A stretch of DNA of 38,993 nt from Chthoniobacter sp. (GTDB lineage: Bacteria; Verrucomicrobiota; Verrucomicrobiia; Chthoniobacterales; Chthoniobacteraceae): assembly GCA_025352865.1 (NCBI GenBank), contig JANXSB010000701.1:1-38993 (forward strand). The letters are read 5' to 3'. Shown here one piece after another: positions 31,558 through 38,993 of this stretch. The position numbers were made by a program, and so were the translations under genes. Below the pieces are notes generated by a model. That model was not told where the DNA came from, searched no databases, and saw only the letters and a program-made list of their open reading frames with translations. Numbering within the stretch: position 1 is the stretch's first letter; each line of letters starts with the position of its first letter.

Positions 31558-32551
31558 GAAAATCGTCATCATCGGCAACGGCAAGATGGCGGTCGATTGC
31601 GCGCAGATCATCCTGCGGGCGATTGAGGCTGGCGCGCGGGACTGGCAGTTGGCATTCGTCGCGATTGATAGCTCTCGCGGTGTCTCGACGGAGGCTCTGG
31701 AAAAGTTTTGCACAGACGCCGACCTGCCCTTTGCATGCGTCGCAAAAATCAACGCGCCCGATTTCCTCGAGCGGATGCGCGCTCTCGCGCCGGACCTTAT
31801 TTTTAGCATCAATAATTTTCAGCTCATCCGTGAAGCCCTGCTCGCGGTGCCCGCGGGTGGCATCATCAATTTCCACAACGCGCCGCTGCCGAAATACGCA
31901 GGGTCGAACGCCTGCACCTGGGCGATCTATCATGGCGAAGTAACTCACGGAGTTAGCTGGCACTATGTCGATACTGGCATCGACAGCGGCGACATCATTG
32001 CCCAATCGCAATTTGAAATTCCCGACAACTGCACGGCCATGCGTTTGATTATGACCTGTCTGGTCGAAGGTGCCCGTCTTTTTGCAGCCACGCTGCCAGC
32101 CATTCTGCGCGGTGATGCTCCGCGGTTGCCACAGGATCGCGTTGAGCGGAGTTTTTTCCCGATGCGGGAGGCGCCGAACGCCGGGCGAATGTTACTGGAT
32201 TGGGACTTCGCGACGTTGTCGCGCTTTGTGCGGAGTCTCCATTTCCATCCTTTCTGCAATGACGTGGCGTTTCCCACGATGGGTTGTGACGGGCGGTTTT
32301 TCCGGGTCGATGAAATTGCGCTCGTGGCCCCGGAGCGGCGCGGGGAGATTGGTGAAGTCCTTGAGATCACCGACCGCCTCTGCCATTTCCAATGCGGCGA
32401 CGCTGTGGTCAGCCTCGCCAGGTTCCGAGACCTAGGAGGGCGTGCGCTAAAATTCCAGAACCTTGCAGATGACTACGCCGTGCGTCCTGGGTCGCTGCTT
32501 GCCGGAGTCGGCGGCAAATCCGGGACGCTGAGTTGCGGTCTGCAGAATTGA
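31547..32551 (+). CDS. Second formyltransferase, associated with a carrier protein
   Basis: This 334-aa protein of the 10-formyltetrahydrofolate-dependent family has N108, H110 (IINFHNAPLPKYAG) and D146 (VDTGIDSGD), the complete catalytic set. The C-terminal 130 residues form an extra domain resembling the smaller domain of Fmt-type enzymes (FFPMREAPNAGRMLLDW) and contain no tRNA-binding signature I recognise. ArnA-like sugar formylation is possible. However, the ACP gene follows after seven bases and an aminoacyl-carrier ligase after that, so formylation of a carrier-bound amino acid, as by the F domain of gramicidin synthetase LgrA, is an equally good reading. Its start overlaps the hexapeptide gene by eleven bases. 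Confidence 0.82.
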   Translation: MNPRKIVIIGNGKMAVDCAQIILRAIEAGARDWQLAFVAIDSSRGVSTEALEKFCTDADLPFACVAKINAPDFLERMRALAPDLIFSINNFQLIREALLAVPAGGIINFHNAPLPKYAGSNACTWAIYHGEVTHGVSWHYVDTGIDSGDIIAQSQFEIPDNCTAMRLIMTCLVEGARLFAATLPAILRGDAPRLPQDRVERSFFPMREAPNAGRMLLDWDFATLSRFVRSLHFHPFCNDVAFPTMGCDGRFFRVDEIALVAPERRGEIGEVLEITDRLCHFQCGDAVVSLARFRDLGGRALKFQNLADDYAVRPGSLLAGVGGKSGTLSCGLQN

Positions 32552-32558
32552 ATCATCC

Positions 32559-32798
32559 ATGAAAAATCCTACCGAAAGACTTGTTGAGGTTTTTGTCAGC
32601 GTCCTCGCGCTGCCACCCGGGACCGATCCCGCCAGCATCCGCCGGAGTTCCATTGCGTCGTGGGATTCGCTCGTTCAGATCACCTTGATCACGGCGGTCG
32701 AGACTGAGTTTGGCGTGATGTTCGATGCCGATGAGTACGCGACCATCACCTCCTGCGAGAGCGTGGCGGAGTTACTAAAGAAAAAAGGCCTCCTTTAA
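32559..32798 (+). CDS. Acyl carrier protein (stand-alone)
   Basis: This 79-aa acidic helical protein has the phosphopantetheine attachment motif WDSLVQ, with S37 as the modified serine. Helix III continues as VETEFGVMFDADEYATITSCESVAELL, the usual ACP pattern. It differs from fatty-acid AcpP, which has DSLD and a more acidic helix II, so it is probably dedicated to this locus. The gene is wedged between the formyltransferase (7 bases) and the ligase (5 bases), which makes it the likely shared substrate of both. A 4'-phosphopantetheinyl transferase is not in the window and would come from elsewhere. Confidence 0.93.
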   Translation: MKNPTERLVEVFVSVLALPPGTDPASIRRSSIASWDSLVQITLITAVETEFGVMFDADEYATITSCESVAELLKKKGLL

Positions 32799-32803
32799 CC
32801 GCC

Positions 32804-33997
32804 ATGACCCTCACCGTTCCATTGCCTGCCGGCCTGACCGACGCGGATTTTGACAACCTGCAAAATCTCCTCGGTTATGTCAGCGCAGACGTCGTCAGTT
32901 TCCGCATCGACCGACCGGCGAGCCATGTGGAGCTTTCCGTTCGCGAGACGGCCGACCGTCAGAACCTCGAGGAAAAGATCGCGCAGCTCGTTCGGAAAGT
33001 GCGTCCGCTCAGACCGGGACAGAATGTTAGCAGCGTGGCGGATCGCCTCGCGGAAACCGCCCCCTGCAGTGAGGATGTCTTCCGGCAACTCGTCGAAAGA
33101 CGCGAAGTCATCGAGCACGCACCGGGCATCTTTTCCCTCCACGGAAAGTTGCAACGCATGTTTCGGCGGCTCGATGAAAGCATGCGGCAATACGCGCTGG
33201 AACAGGGCGCGGAGGAAGTGACCTATCCGGTGACGATCCCGTTGGGCACCTTGCAGAAGAGTAAGTTCTTCTCGCATTACCCCCAGTTCGCGAACTTCAT
33301 CTCCGTGCTCGAATCCGACACCGATAACATCTCCGCCGCCGCTAAGAAGCTGTCAGCCCCCGAAGCGCTCGATTTTTTGCAGCATCTGAAACTGCCCTCC
33401 TGCATGTGCCGGTCGGCGGGTTGCCTGCATGCCTATCCCTCGTATGAAGGCCAGGTGTTTGCCGCGGATCAGACGGTCTCCATCACGATGATGGGACGCA
33501 TGTTTCGCAACGAAGCCGCCAACATCTCCGGCCTCGAACGCCTCCACGAATACAGCATGCGCGAGATTATTTTTCTCGGTTCGCCACAGTTCGTGCGCGC
33601 AGGGCTGGCCGGCTGCCTCGAGTGGTGCAAAGCCTATCTGCTGCATTTTGAAATGCAGGGTGTTATCCAGACGGCGAACGATCCCTTCTTTGCCGACAAC
33701 CTCGCCGCGCTCCAGTTCTTCCAGCGGTCCGAGCAAAGCAAATATGAGTTCCGGCTGATTAATCCATTCACCGGCAACAGCATTTCCGCAGCCTCGGTCA
33801 ACATGCACGCCGAGCACTTTTCCAAGGCCCATGACATTAAATTTCCCAGCGGCGACTATATCCAGACCGGCTGCTTCGGCGTCGGCTTTGAACGCATCCT
33901 TTTCCTGACCCTGGCGCAGTTTGGCTATGACGAGGCGAAGTGGCCGGCGGCGCTTCGGGAGTTTTACTTCGGACCCACGGTGCGTTCGCTGCCCTAA
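32804..33997 (+). CDS. Amino acid:[carrier protein] ligase (class II aaRS-like)
   Basis: This 397-aa protein resembles the catalytic core of atypical seryl-tRNA synthetases. Motif 2 appears as MFRNEAANISGLERLHEYSMRE (FRNE at 234-237) and motif 3 as GFGVGFERILF-like sequence at 358-367, with C357 next to it. C200, C202 and C207 in CMCRSAGC are candidate zinc ligands. There is no tRNA-binding arm. Known homologs, such as the Bradyrhizobium enzymes, adenylate glycine or alanine and load it on the phosphopantetheine of a small carrier protein encoded next door, exactly the arrangement here. The first 110 residues are an unassigned extension. The amino acid cannot be predicted from sequence alone. 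Confidence 0.85.
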   Translation: MTLTVPLPAGLTDADFDNLQNLLGYVSADVVSFRIDRPASHVELSVRETADRQNLEEKIAQLVRKVRPLRPGQNVSSVADRLAETAPCSEDVFRQLVERREVIEHAPGIFSLHGKLQRMFRRLDESMRQYALEQGAEEVTYPVTIPLGTLQKSKFFSHYPQFANFISVLESDTDNISAAAKKLSAPEALDFLQHLKLPSCMCRSAGCLHAYPSYEGQVFAADQTVSITMMGRMFRNEAANISGLERLHEYSMREIIFLGSPQFVRAGLAGCLEWCKAYLLHFEMQGVIQTANDPFFADNLAALQFFQRSEQSKYEFRLINPFTGNSISAASVNMHAEHFSKAHDIKFPSGDYIQTGCFGVGFERILFLTLAQFGYDEAKWPAALREFYFGPTVRSLP

Positions 33998-33998
33998 G

Positions 33999-34907
33999 AT
34001 GAAATCACTCATTCAGCGTTGGAATGACCGGCTGGCACAATTGGAGTCGTGCGCGCAAGGCATCGTGCGTCTGCTGCGCACCGGCTTGCGGATGCAGGAG
34101 GCGCTCGGGCGGATCGAGGCGCGGCAGCTCGCGGCGCTCGGGGCGAGCGAGCTTTCCGCGAACGAGTTCCAAGTACACTCGCAATGGGGCGAGGATGGCA
34201 TCTTGCAACATCTGCTGCGGCATGTGCCGGTGGCGCGGAAAGTTTTCGTGGAGTTCGGAGTCGAGGATTACACCGAGGCGAACACGCGTTTCCTGCTGAC
34301 GCACGATAACTGGAGCGGTCTGATTCTCGATGGCAGCGGGGATAACATGCGTGCGGTGATGCGCGATCCGATCTACTGGCGGCATAACCTCAAGGCGGTG
34401 CCGGCCTTTGTGACCCGCGAGAATATCAACGGCCTATTGCGCGAGAACGGGCTGACCGGTGAGATAGGTCTGCTTTCGATCGACGTGGACGGCAATGACT
34501 ACTGGATTTGGGAAACTATCGACGCGGTCAATCCGGCCCTCGTCGTCGTGGAATACAACGCGCGGTTCGGGCCGGAGCGGGCGGTGACGGTGCCTTATGA
34601 TCCGACCTTTGTCCGGGCGAAGGCGCATCATTCGATGATCTATTACGGGGCTTCGCTCGCGGCGCTCGTCGCGCTCGGGCGGCGCAAGGGCTACGACTTC
34701 GTCGGCGCGAACAGCGCGGGAAACAATGCGTTCTTCGTCCGGCGGGATTTGCGTCCGGCCACGCTTCCCGCGTGCTCGGCGGCGGAAGGTTACATGCCCT
34801 GCCAGTTTCGCGAGTCACGCGATGAGAGTGGCAGATTGGTTTTCCTTTCCGCAGCGGAAGAGGCCGCGATTCTCTCGCAGTTGCCGCTCGCGGAGATCCC
34901 GCAATGA
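33999..34907 (+). CDS. FkbM-like SAM-methyltransferase-fold protein
   Basis: This is 302 aa from the ATG at 33999, one base after the previous stop. A helical N terminus of about 55 residues leads into FQVHSQWGEDGILQHLL and the motif I-like KVFVEFGVEDYTEANTRFLL (81-100). Then come LILDGSGDN, a second acidic strand, and the LLSIDVDGNDYWIW block. These are traits of the FkbM methyltransferase group, which O-methylates sugars and polyketides. Activity is not certain, because many members of this branch are uncharacterised. It is transcribed with the ACP cassette and overlaps the SDR gene downstream. Confidence 0.7.
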   Translation: MKSLIQRWNDRLAQLESCAQGIVRLLRTGLRMQEALGRIEARQLAALGASELSANEFQVHSQWGEDGILQHLLRHVPVARKVFVEFGVEDYTEANTRFLLTHDNWSGLILDGSGDNMRAVMRDPIYWRHNLKAVPAFVTRENINGLLRENGLTGEIGLLSIDVDGNDYWIWETIDAVNPALVVVEYNARFGPERAVTVPYDPTFVRAKAHHSMIYYGASLAALVALGRRKGYDFVGANSAGNNAFFVRRDLRPATLPACSAAEGYMPCQFRESRDESGRLVFLSAAEEAAILSQLPLAEIPQ

Positions 34908-35824
34908 AGACCGCCCTTATCACCGGCGTGGCGGGTTTTCTTGGCCGCTATGTGGCGCGGCATTTTGTGAAAGAGGGCTGGCGCGTGGTCGGGCTCGACG
35001 ACGTGCCGCCGGAAAATGTGCAGCTTAGTTCGGTGGCCTTTCACCGGATGCAGTTGCCCAGCACGGCGCTCGCGGAATTGCTGCACGCGGCCCCGCCGGA
35101 TGTCTGCGTCCACTGCGCGGGACGGGCTTCGGTGGGTTTGTCGATGAGTGATCCGGCGTCCGATTTCCGTGGCAATGCGGCGCTGACTTTCGAGTTACTC
35201 GATGCGCTCCGGCAGCACGCGCCGCAGTGCCGTTTCGTGTTACTTTCGAGCGCGGCGGTTTATGGAAATCCCGCGACTCTGCCGGTGGCCGAGGATCATC
35301 CCATCGCGCCGCTCTCGCCCTATGGCTATCACAAGCGGCAGGCCGAACTGCTCTGCGAGGAATTTTCCCGCATCTACGGACTGCCGACTGCGAGTGCCCG
35401 GATTTTCTCGGCTTACGGGCCGGGGCTGCGGCGGCAGGTGGTGTGGGATGTGTGCGAAAAAGTTCTTACTACCGGGCGGCTCACGCTCCACGGCACCGGC
35501 GGCGAAAGCCGGGATTTCATTCACGCGGCGGACATTGCGCGGGCGCTGTTTCTCATCGCCGGAAAGGCCCCGTGCGCGGGCGAGGTCTATAACCTCGCGA
35601 GCGGACGCGCGGTGACCATCGACGAACTCGCCGCGATCGTGCTCGCCGCCCTCGGCTCGCGCGTGGAGCCGGTTTTCAACGGGACGGCGACACCGGGAGA
35701 TCCGCTGCATTGGCGCGCCGACATCGCGAAGCTGGGCGCGCTCGGCTTCGCGCCGGCGATTTCGCTGGAGCAGGGTGTCCGCGCTGTCGCCTCATGGTGT
35801 GCTGCGGAGCTATCGAGCGCATGA
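34904..35824 (+). CDS. NAD-dependent epimerase/dehydratase (extended SDR)
   Basis: This 306-aa protein has TGVAGFLG at 7-14, SSAAVYG at 115-121 and catalytic Y140/K144 in SPYGYHK. The substrate region lacks features that would distinguish a 4-epimerase from a 4,6-dehydratase or a 4-ketoreductase. It supplies or modifies a nucleotide sugar for the glycan. It differs from the WbpP-like enzyme at 1036 and from PseB, so it represents a third sugar-nucleotide branch. ATGA overlaps join it to both the preceding FkbM-like gene and the GT4 after it. Confidence 0.86.
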   Translation: MKTALITGVAGFLGRYVARHFVKEGWRVVGLDDVPPENVQLSSVAFHRMQLPSTALAELLHAAPPDVCVHCAGRASVGLSMSDPASDFRGNAALTFELLDALRQHAPQCRFVLLSSAAVYGNPATLPVAEDHPIAPLSPYGYHKRQAELLCEEFSRIYGLPTASARIFSAYGPGLRRQVVWDVCEKVLTTGRLTLHGTGGESRDFIHAADIARALFLIAGKAPCAGEVYNLASGRAVTIDELAAIVLAALGSRVEPVFNGTATPGDPLHWRADIAKLGALGFAPAISLEQGVRAVASWCAAELSSA

Positions 35825-37035
35825 AGCCGCCGCTGCGCATCGGTCTGATCATGCAGGGCGGCACCGGCTGGATGGGCGGTGCCGAGTACATCCGCAATCT
35901 CATCCTCGTCTGCAGCCATCTGCCCGCCGAGGAGCGCGCAAAGTTTGAGCTGAGCCTGATCAGCGGGTCGCCGCTGGATCCGGGATTTTCCAGGCACGGC
36001 CTCGACCATACTTACGAACTTTCCGCCGCCCTGCCTCCGGCCACGTTCGCGAATCGCCTCCGCTGGCTGCTCGATCGCCGGCTGCTCGGCCAGCGCAACT
36101 CGCGCTTCGTCGGATTTGCCGCCGGACGCTTCGATTTTCTCTACCCGCTGACCTATGACAATCAGCACAACATCCAGGTCTCGCTGCCGATCGGCGCGGC
36201 GCTGGGTGCGTGCCGCTGGGCGGGATGGATTCCCGATTTTCAACACCGCTTCATGCCCGCGCTTTTCACCGCGCAGGAACTTGCCAAACGCGACGCCGGC
36301 ATCAGCGCACTCGCCGACGATGCGCGGACCATCGTCTTCAGCAGCGAAAGCGCCGCCGCGGATTTCCGCACTTTCCATCCGCACTCGGCGGCGAAGCTGG
36401 AAGTGCTGCGCTTTCACACCTATCCCGATGGGTCATGGTTTGAAGGTGATCCCATCGCCGTGCAGCGGCAGTTTCATCTACCCGGGCGCTTCTTCCTCGT
36501 GAGCAATCAATTCTGGCAGCACAAAAATCACGCGATGCTTTTCCAGGCGCTGGCTCTCCTGCGCGCCCGCGGCGTCGAACCCACGGTGGTCTGCACCGGG
36601 CATCCCGCGGATTTTCGCAGCAAGGATTACTTTAACACCCTCCTCCGCCAGCTCCACGAACTCGGTGTCGCCGCGCAGGTTCGTCTCCTCGGTCTTATCG
36701 CGCGCCACGAGCAGATTCAGCTCATGCGTTCCGCGCTCGCTGTCGTGCAGCCGTCGCTTTTCGAGGGCTGGAGCACCGTGGTCGAAGATGCGCGGGCGCT
36801 TGGAAAGCCGGTGATCTATTCCGACATCGCCGTGCATCTGGAGCAGAATCCACCGGGCGGTGTCTCCTTCCAACGCGACTCGCCGGAAAGCCTCGCCGAG
36901 CGGCTCGCGGAGTGGTGGCAGACGCTTCCGGCCGGGCCCGACCTTGCGGCCGAAAGCGCGGCTCGCGCCCGCGCGGTCGAGGCGGCACTGACTTACGCGC
37001 GCCGGTTTTGTGAAATCGCCAGCTCGGCCGCATGA
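35821..37035 (+). CDS. Glycosyltransferase family 4
   Basis: This is 404 aa from the ATG at 35821 (overlapping the SDR stop); the longer open frame upstream is a shadow. The N-terminal domain has MQGGTGWMGGAEYIRNLI, and the C-terminal domain has FLVSNQFWQHKNHAMLFQAL with QPSLFEGWSTVVEDARALGK. The conserved FEGW...E pattern is typical of mannosyl/glucosyl GT4 enzymes of O-antigen clusters. A cytosolic sugar-transfer step onto the lipid-linked chain is expected. The donor sugar cannot be read. It is coupled to the first of two GT2 genes. Confidence 0.9.
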   Translation: MKPPLRIGLIMQGGTGWMGGAEYIRNLILVCSHLPAEERAKFELSLISGSPLDPGFSRHGLDHTYELSAALPPATFANRLRWLLDRRLLGQRNSRFVGFAAGRFDFLYPLTYDNQHNIQVSLPIGAALGACRWAGWIPDFQHRFMPALFTAQELAKRDAGISALADDARTIVFSSESAAADFRTFHPHSAAKLEVLRFHTYPDGSWFEGDPIAVQRQFHLPGRFFLVSNQFWQHKNHAMLFQALALLRARGVEPTVVCTGHPADFRSKDYFNTLLRQLHELGVAAQVRLLGLIARHEQIQLMRSALAVVQPSLFEGWSTVVEDARALGKPVIYSDIAVHLEQNPPGGVSFQRDSPESLAERLAEWWQTLPAGPDLAAESAARARAVEAALTYARRFCEIASSAA

Positions 37036-37925
37036 GCCACGTTACTCCACGAATTACGGTTGTTACTCCGTCTTACAATCAGGCGGCGTTTCTCGAAACG
37101 ACGATCCAGAGCGTGCTCGGCCAATGTTATCCGAACCTCGAATACATCATTATGGACGGCGGCAGCTCGGATGGCAGTGCGGCGCTGATCCGGAGTTATC
37201 AGGGCTCACTGACCCATTGGGTATCGGAACGCGACGGGGGACAGGCCGACGCGATCAACAAAGGCTTTGCGAGGGCGACAGGGGAAATCCTTTGCTGGTT
37301 GAACAGCGATGACTTTTACCTGCCGGGAACGCTCCATCGGATTGCGGAAATCCTCGGCCCGAAAACCGGCGGACCGGCGCTCGCTTATGGCGGCAGTCTT
37401 TTTTTCCGCGAGGACAGCTCCGAGGCCAAAGTCCGGCGGGCGCGGGCGCATGACCCGGAGTTTTTGAAAATTCAGGACTACATTCTTCAGCCGAGTTCTT
37501 TCTGGACCGCGGCGCTGTGGCGGCAGTGCGGCGCGCTGGATGCCACGCTGTCGTTTGGTTTCGATTGGGATTGGTTTTTGCGCGCGTCGAAGCTCACGGA
37601 TTTCATCCCGGTCGAGCACCTCCTCTCCGCCTACCGGATGCACCCCGGCCACAAATCCGGCTCGGGTGGCGGCCGGCGGCGCGAGGAACTGGTCGAGGTG
37701 GCGCGACGGCATGCCCGCCCGGAACAGGCCCAGGCTTACGAATTCCTCAGCAGCCATTGGGCAGCCGTGCAGCAGTGCCTGAAACGGACTGCCATGTTCC
37801 GGCGTTTGCGCATGCCTTTCGCCCCGACGCTGGCGCGGTGCGCCACGCCCGGGATGTGGCATTTCCCCAGCAATGTCACCGCTGATGAGCTGGAAATCTG
37901 CCGCCATATGCTGACGGATATTTGA
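37032..37925 (+). CDS. Glycosyltransferase family 2 (GT-A), first of a tandem pair
   Basis: This 297-aa protein has a GT-A fold beginning ITVVTPSYNQAAFLETTIQS, the MDGGSSDGS motif and the DxD-like LNSDDFY. The C-terminal region (FDWDWFLRAS) supplies an acceptor-side Asp-Trp pattern common in this subgroup. There are no membrane spans. The WcaA-like family inverts the sugar linkage. The sequence is closely similar to the next gene over the first 110 residues, so the two arose by duplication. The start overlaps the GT4 stop by four bases. Confidence 0.91.
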   Translation: MSHVTPRITVVTPSYNQAAFLETTIQSVLGQCYPNLEYIIMDGGSSDGSAALIRSYQGSLTHWVSERDGGQADAINKGFARATGEILCWLNSDDFYLPGTLHRIAEILGPKTGGPALAYGGSLFFREDSSEAKVRRARAHDPEFLKIQDYILQPSSFWTAALWRQCGALDATLSFGFDWDWFLRASKLTDFIPVEHLLSAYRMHPGHKSGSGGGRRREELVEVARRHARPEQAQAYEFLSSHWAAVQQCLKRTAMFRRLRMPFAPTLARCATPGMWHFPSNVTADELEICRHMLTDI

Positions 37926-37936
37926 GAGACGATCCC

Positions 37937-38818
37937 ATGTCGAAGCCATTGATTTCCATTGTTACGCCATCCTTTAACCAAGGAAAATTCCTGCGCGCGG
38001 CGATGCGTTCCGTGCTCGATCAGCAGGAGGTCGCGCCTGAATACATCGTCATGGATGGAGGCTCGACCGATGATAGCGTGGCGATCATTCGCGAGTATGA
38101 AAGCCGCCTGCACTATTGGACGAGCGCGCCGGACGGCGGTCATTACGCGGCGATCAACGAGGGCTTTTCCAAGTCCACCGGCGAGATCATGGCGTGGCTG
38201 AATTCCGATGACCAATACACCCCGTGGGCGCTCTCCGTCGTCGCCGAAATTTTCGGCGCATTTCCCGAAATCGAATGGCTCACAACCCTCTTTCCCATGC
38301 GCTGGGACGAACGCGGGCGGGCGGTCCGGTGCAGTCGGCGGCGCGGTTTCAGCCGGGCGGCTTTTCTGGCGGGAGAAAACATGCCGGCGGGTGAGTGGTA
38401 TCGCGACGGCTGCATTCAGCAGGAGACGACGTTCTGGCGGCGGTCGCTGTGGGAGCGCGCCGGCGGTGCGCTCGAGACCCGCTGGAAACTGGCGGCAGAC
38501 TTCGACCTATGGGCGCGCTTTTTCAAACACGCGGAGCTTTATGCGGTCGAAACGCCGCTCGGTGGATTTCGCCGGCACGGGGATCAAAGGTCGAGCCTGC
38601 TCCGTGAGACCTATGAGCGGGAATCCGGGGAGATTCTGCGGGCTGCGGGAGGAAACGTCCCCGGCCGATGGCGCTCGGCCCTTCGCTCCAATGTCGCGAG
38701 GCATCTGCCGGGACCACTGCACCCGTGGGCTCATCATTGCGGGCTGCTGCATGCCGGCAGGGTCTGCACCTTTCTCAGTGCCGATAAGGGATGGAAGATT
38801 GCTTCGGTGCTTCATTAA
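37937..38818 (+). CDS. Glycosyltransferase family 2 (GT-A), second of a tandem pair
   Basis: This is 293 aa from the ATG at 37937; a TTG at 37922 overlapping the previous stop is an alternative start. The ATG is preferred because it begins MSKPLISIVTPSFNQ and has a GAGAG purine stretch about eight bases before it. Motifs are MDGGSTDDS and LNSDDQY, the latter carrying the metal-binding acids. FDLWARFFKHAELY is the acceptor-side segment. It is probably the last gene of the rightward block: 175 bases follow without a supportable gene. It is a paralog of its neighbour and presumably uses a related donor or acceptor. Confidence 0.91.
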   Translation: MSKPLISIVTPSFNQGKFLRAAMRSVLDQQEVAPEYIVMDGGSTDDSVAIIREYESRLHYWTSAPDGGHYAAINEGFSKSTGEIMAWLNSDDQYTPWALSVVAEIFGAFPEIEWLTTLFPMRWDERGRAVRCSRRRGFSRAAFLAGENMPAGEWYRDGCIQQETTFWRRSLWERAGGALETRWKLAADFDLWARFFKHAELYAVETPLGGFRRHGDQRSSLLRETYERESGEILRAAGGNVPGRWRSALRSNVARHLPGPLHPWAHHCGLLHAGRVCTFLSADKGWKIASVLH

Positions 38819-38993
38819 GTGTCGGCCTGTCAGCCATGCCAAACGTGATTTTCGCACCCATCCGCATAGGACTGATGCCTGCCATTGAGTAATGGCCGAG
38901 CGGATTACTGACCAGATGCAGCTTCGAGTAACACCCGGAAACACCCCGAGGACGGACACTCGGGTGGTCTTCGCCTTTCGAGGAGGGCGAAAG

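Noticed and set aside
31547..32551. Methionyl-tRNA formyltransferase (fmt)
   Set aside because: Catalytic residues match the family, but there is no def or rRNA methyltransferase neighbour, the C-terminal domain differs, and an ACP and a ligase are directly downstream.
32804..33997. Seryl-tRNA synthetase
   Set aside because: It has the class II core but no coiled-coil tRNA-binding arm, and a carrier protein gene is adjacent, as for amino acid:[carrier protein] ligases.
38945..38964. CCCGAG/CTCGGG hairpin near the right edge as an operon terminator
   Set aside because: The stem is only six pairs with no following U-tract, it is 125 bases past the last stop, and the window ends soon after, so I cannot support it.

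Overview
This is a GC-rich bacterial window (38,993 bp) filled almost end to end with a surface-polysaccharide biosynthesis and export locus. Its Wzm/Wzt-type ABC exporter, nonulosonic-acid pathway and WbpP-like epimerase suggest a Gram-negative. The style of its intergenic inverted repeats, together with a NusG paralog heading a polysaccharide operon, makes Verrucomicrobiota my best guess. That is an impression, not a proof: no rRNA or marker gene is present.

Layout. Positions 1-79 hold the end of a plus-strand gene, which converges through a hairpin repeat on a leftward block (208-8836). In genomic order that block is an RmlC-like cupin, a WbpP-type UDP-HexNAc 4-epimerase, a GT4, asparagine synthase, a membrane-anchored polyprenyl-phosphate-type GT2, an SGNH-like protein and an MBOAT O-acyltransferase. 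A divergent promoter region (8837-8961) separates it from a rightward block (8962-38818) of about 30 genes, many joined by ATGA or GTGA overlaps. The rightward block opens with a GbsR/MarR-like regulator and a NusG/RfaH-like antiterminator. Next come a KdsC-like phosphatase, Wzm and Wzt (with a C-terminal glycan-binding domain), a PhyH-type dioxygenase, a methyltransferase and a GT-B glycosyltransferase. A pseudaminic-acid module follows: pseB, pseC, pseF, pseG, a formyltransferase where pseH might be expected, pseI, then a WbuY/WbuZ/WbuX sugar-amidation set. After that come another methyltransferase, an MDR dehydrogenase/Gfo-Idh pair, a second capsule-type GT and two hexapeptide acyltransferases. 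A compact cassette of a second formyltransferase, an acyl carrier protein and a class-II-aaRS-like amino acid:[carrier protein] ligase is next. The block closes with an FkbM-like protein, an SDR epimerase, a GT4 and two tandem GT2 paralogs.

How they may work together. The pse genes should make a CMP-activated pseudaminic-acid-type sugar, predicted to carry N-formyl rather than N-acetyl at the 4-amino group of the precursor (N7 of the acid). WbuX/Y/Z could convert an acylamido group to an amidine. Seven glycosyltransferases build the glycan, MBOAT/SGNH may O-acetylate it, and Wzm/Wzt may export it. The most novel element is the formyltransferase-ACP-ligase cassette at 31547-33997. It looks like a stand-alone version of an NRPS initiation module (amino acid loaded on a carrier protein, then N-formylated) placed in a sugar-decoration operon beside two acyltransferases.

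Four intergenic gaps carry long inverted repeats of four unrelated sequence families (75-203, 2076-2138, 18973-19126, 24171-24288). Two of them lie inside the rightward operon. No tRNA, rRNA, CRISPR array or transposase gene was seen. The last 175 bases (38819-38993) hold no gene I can support.
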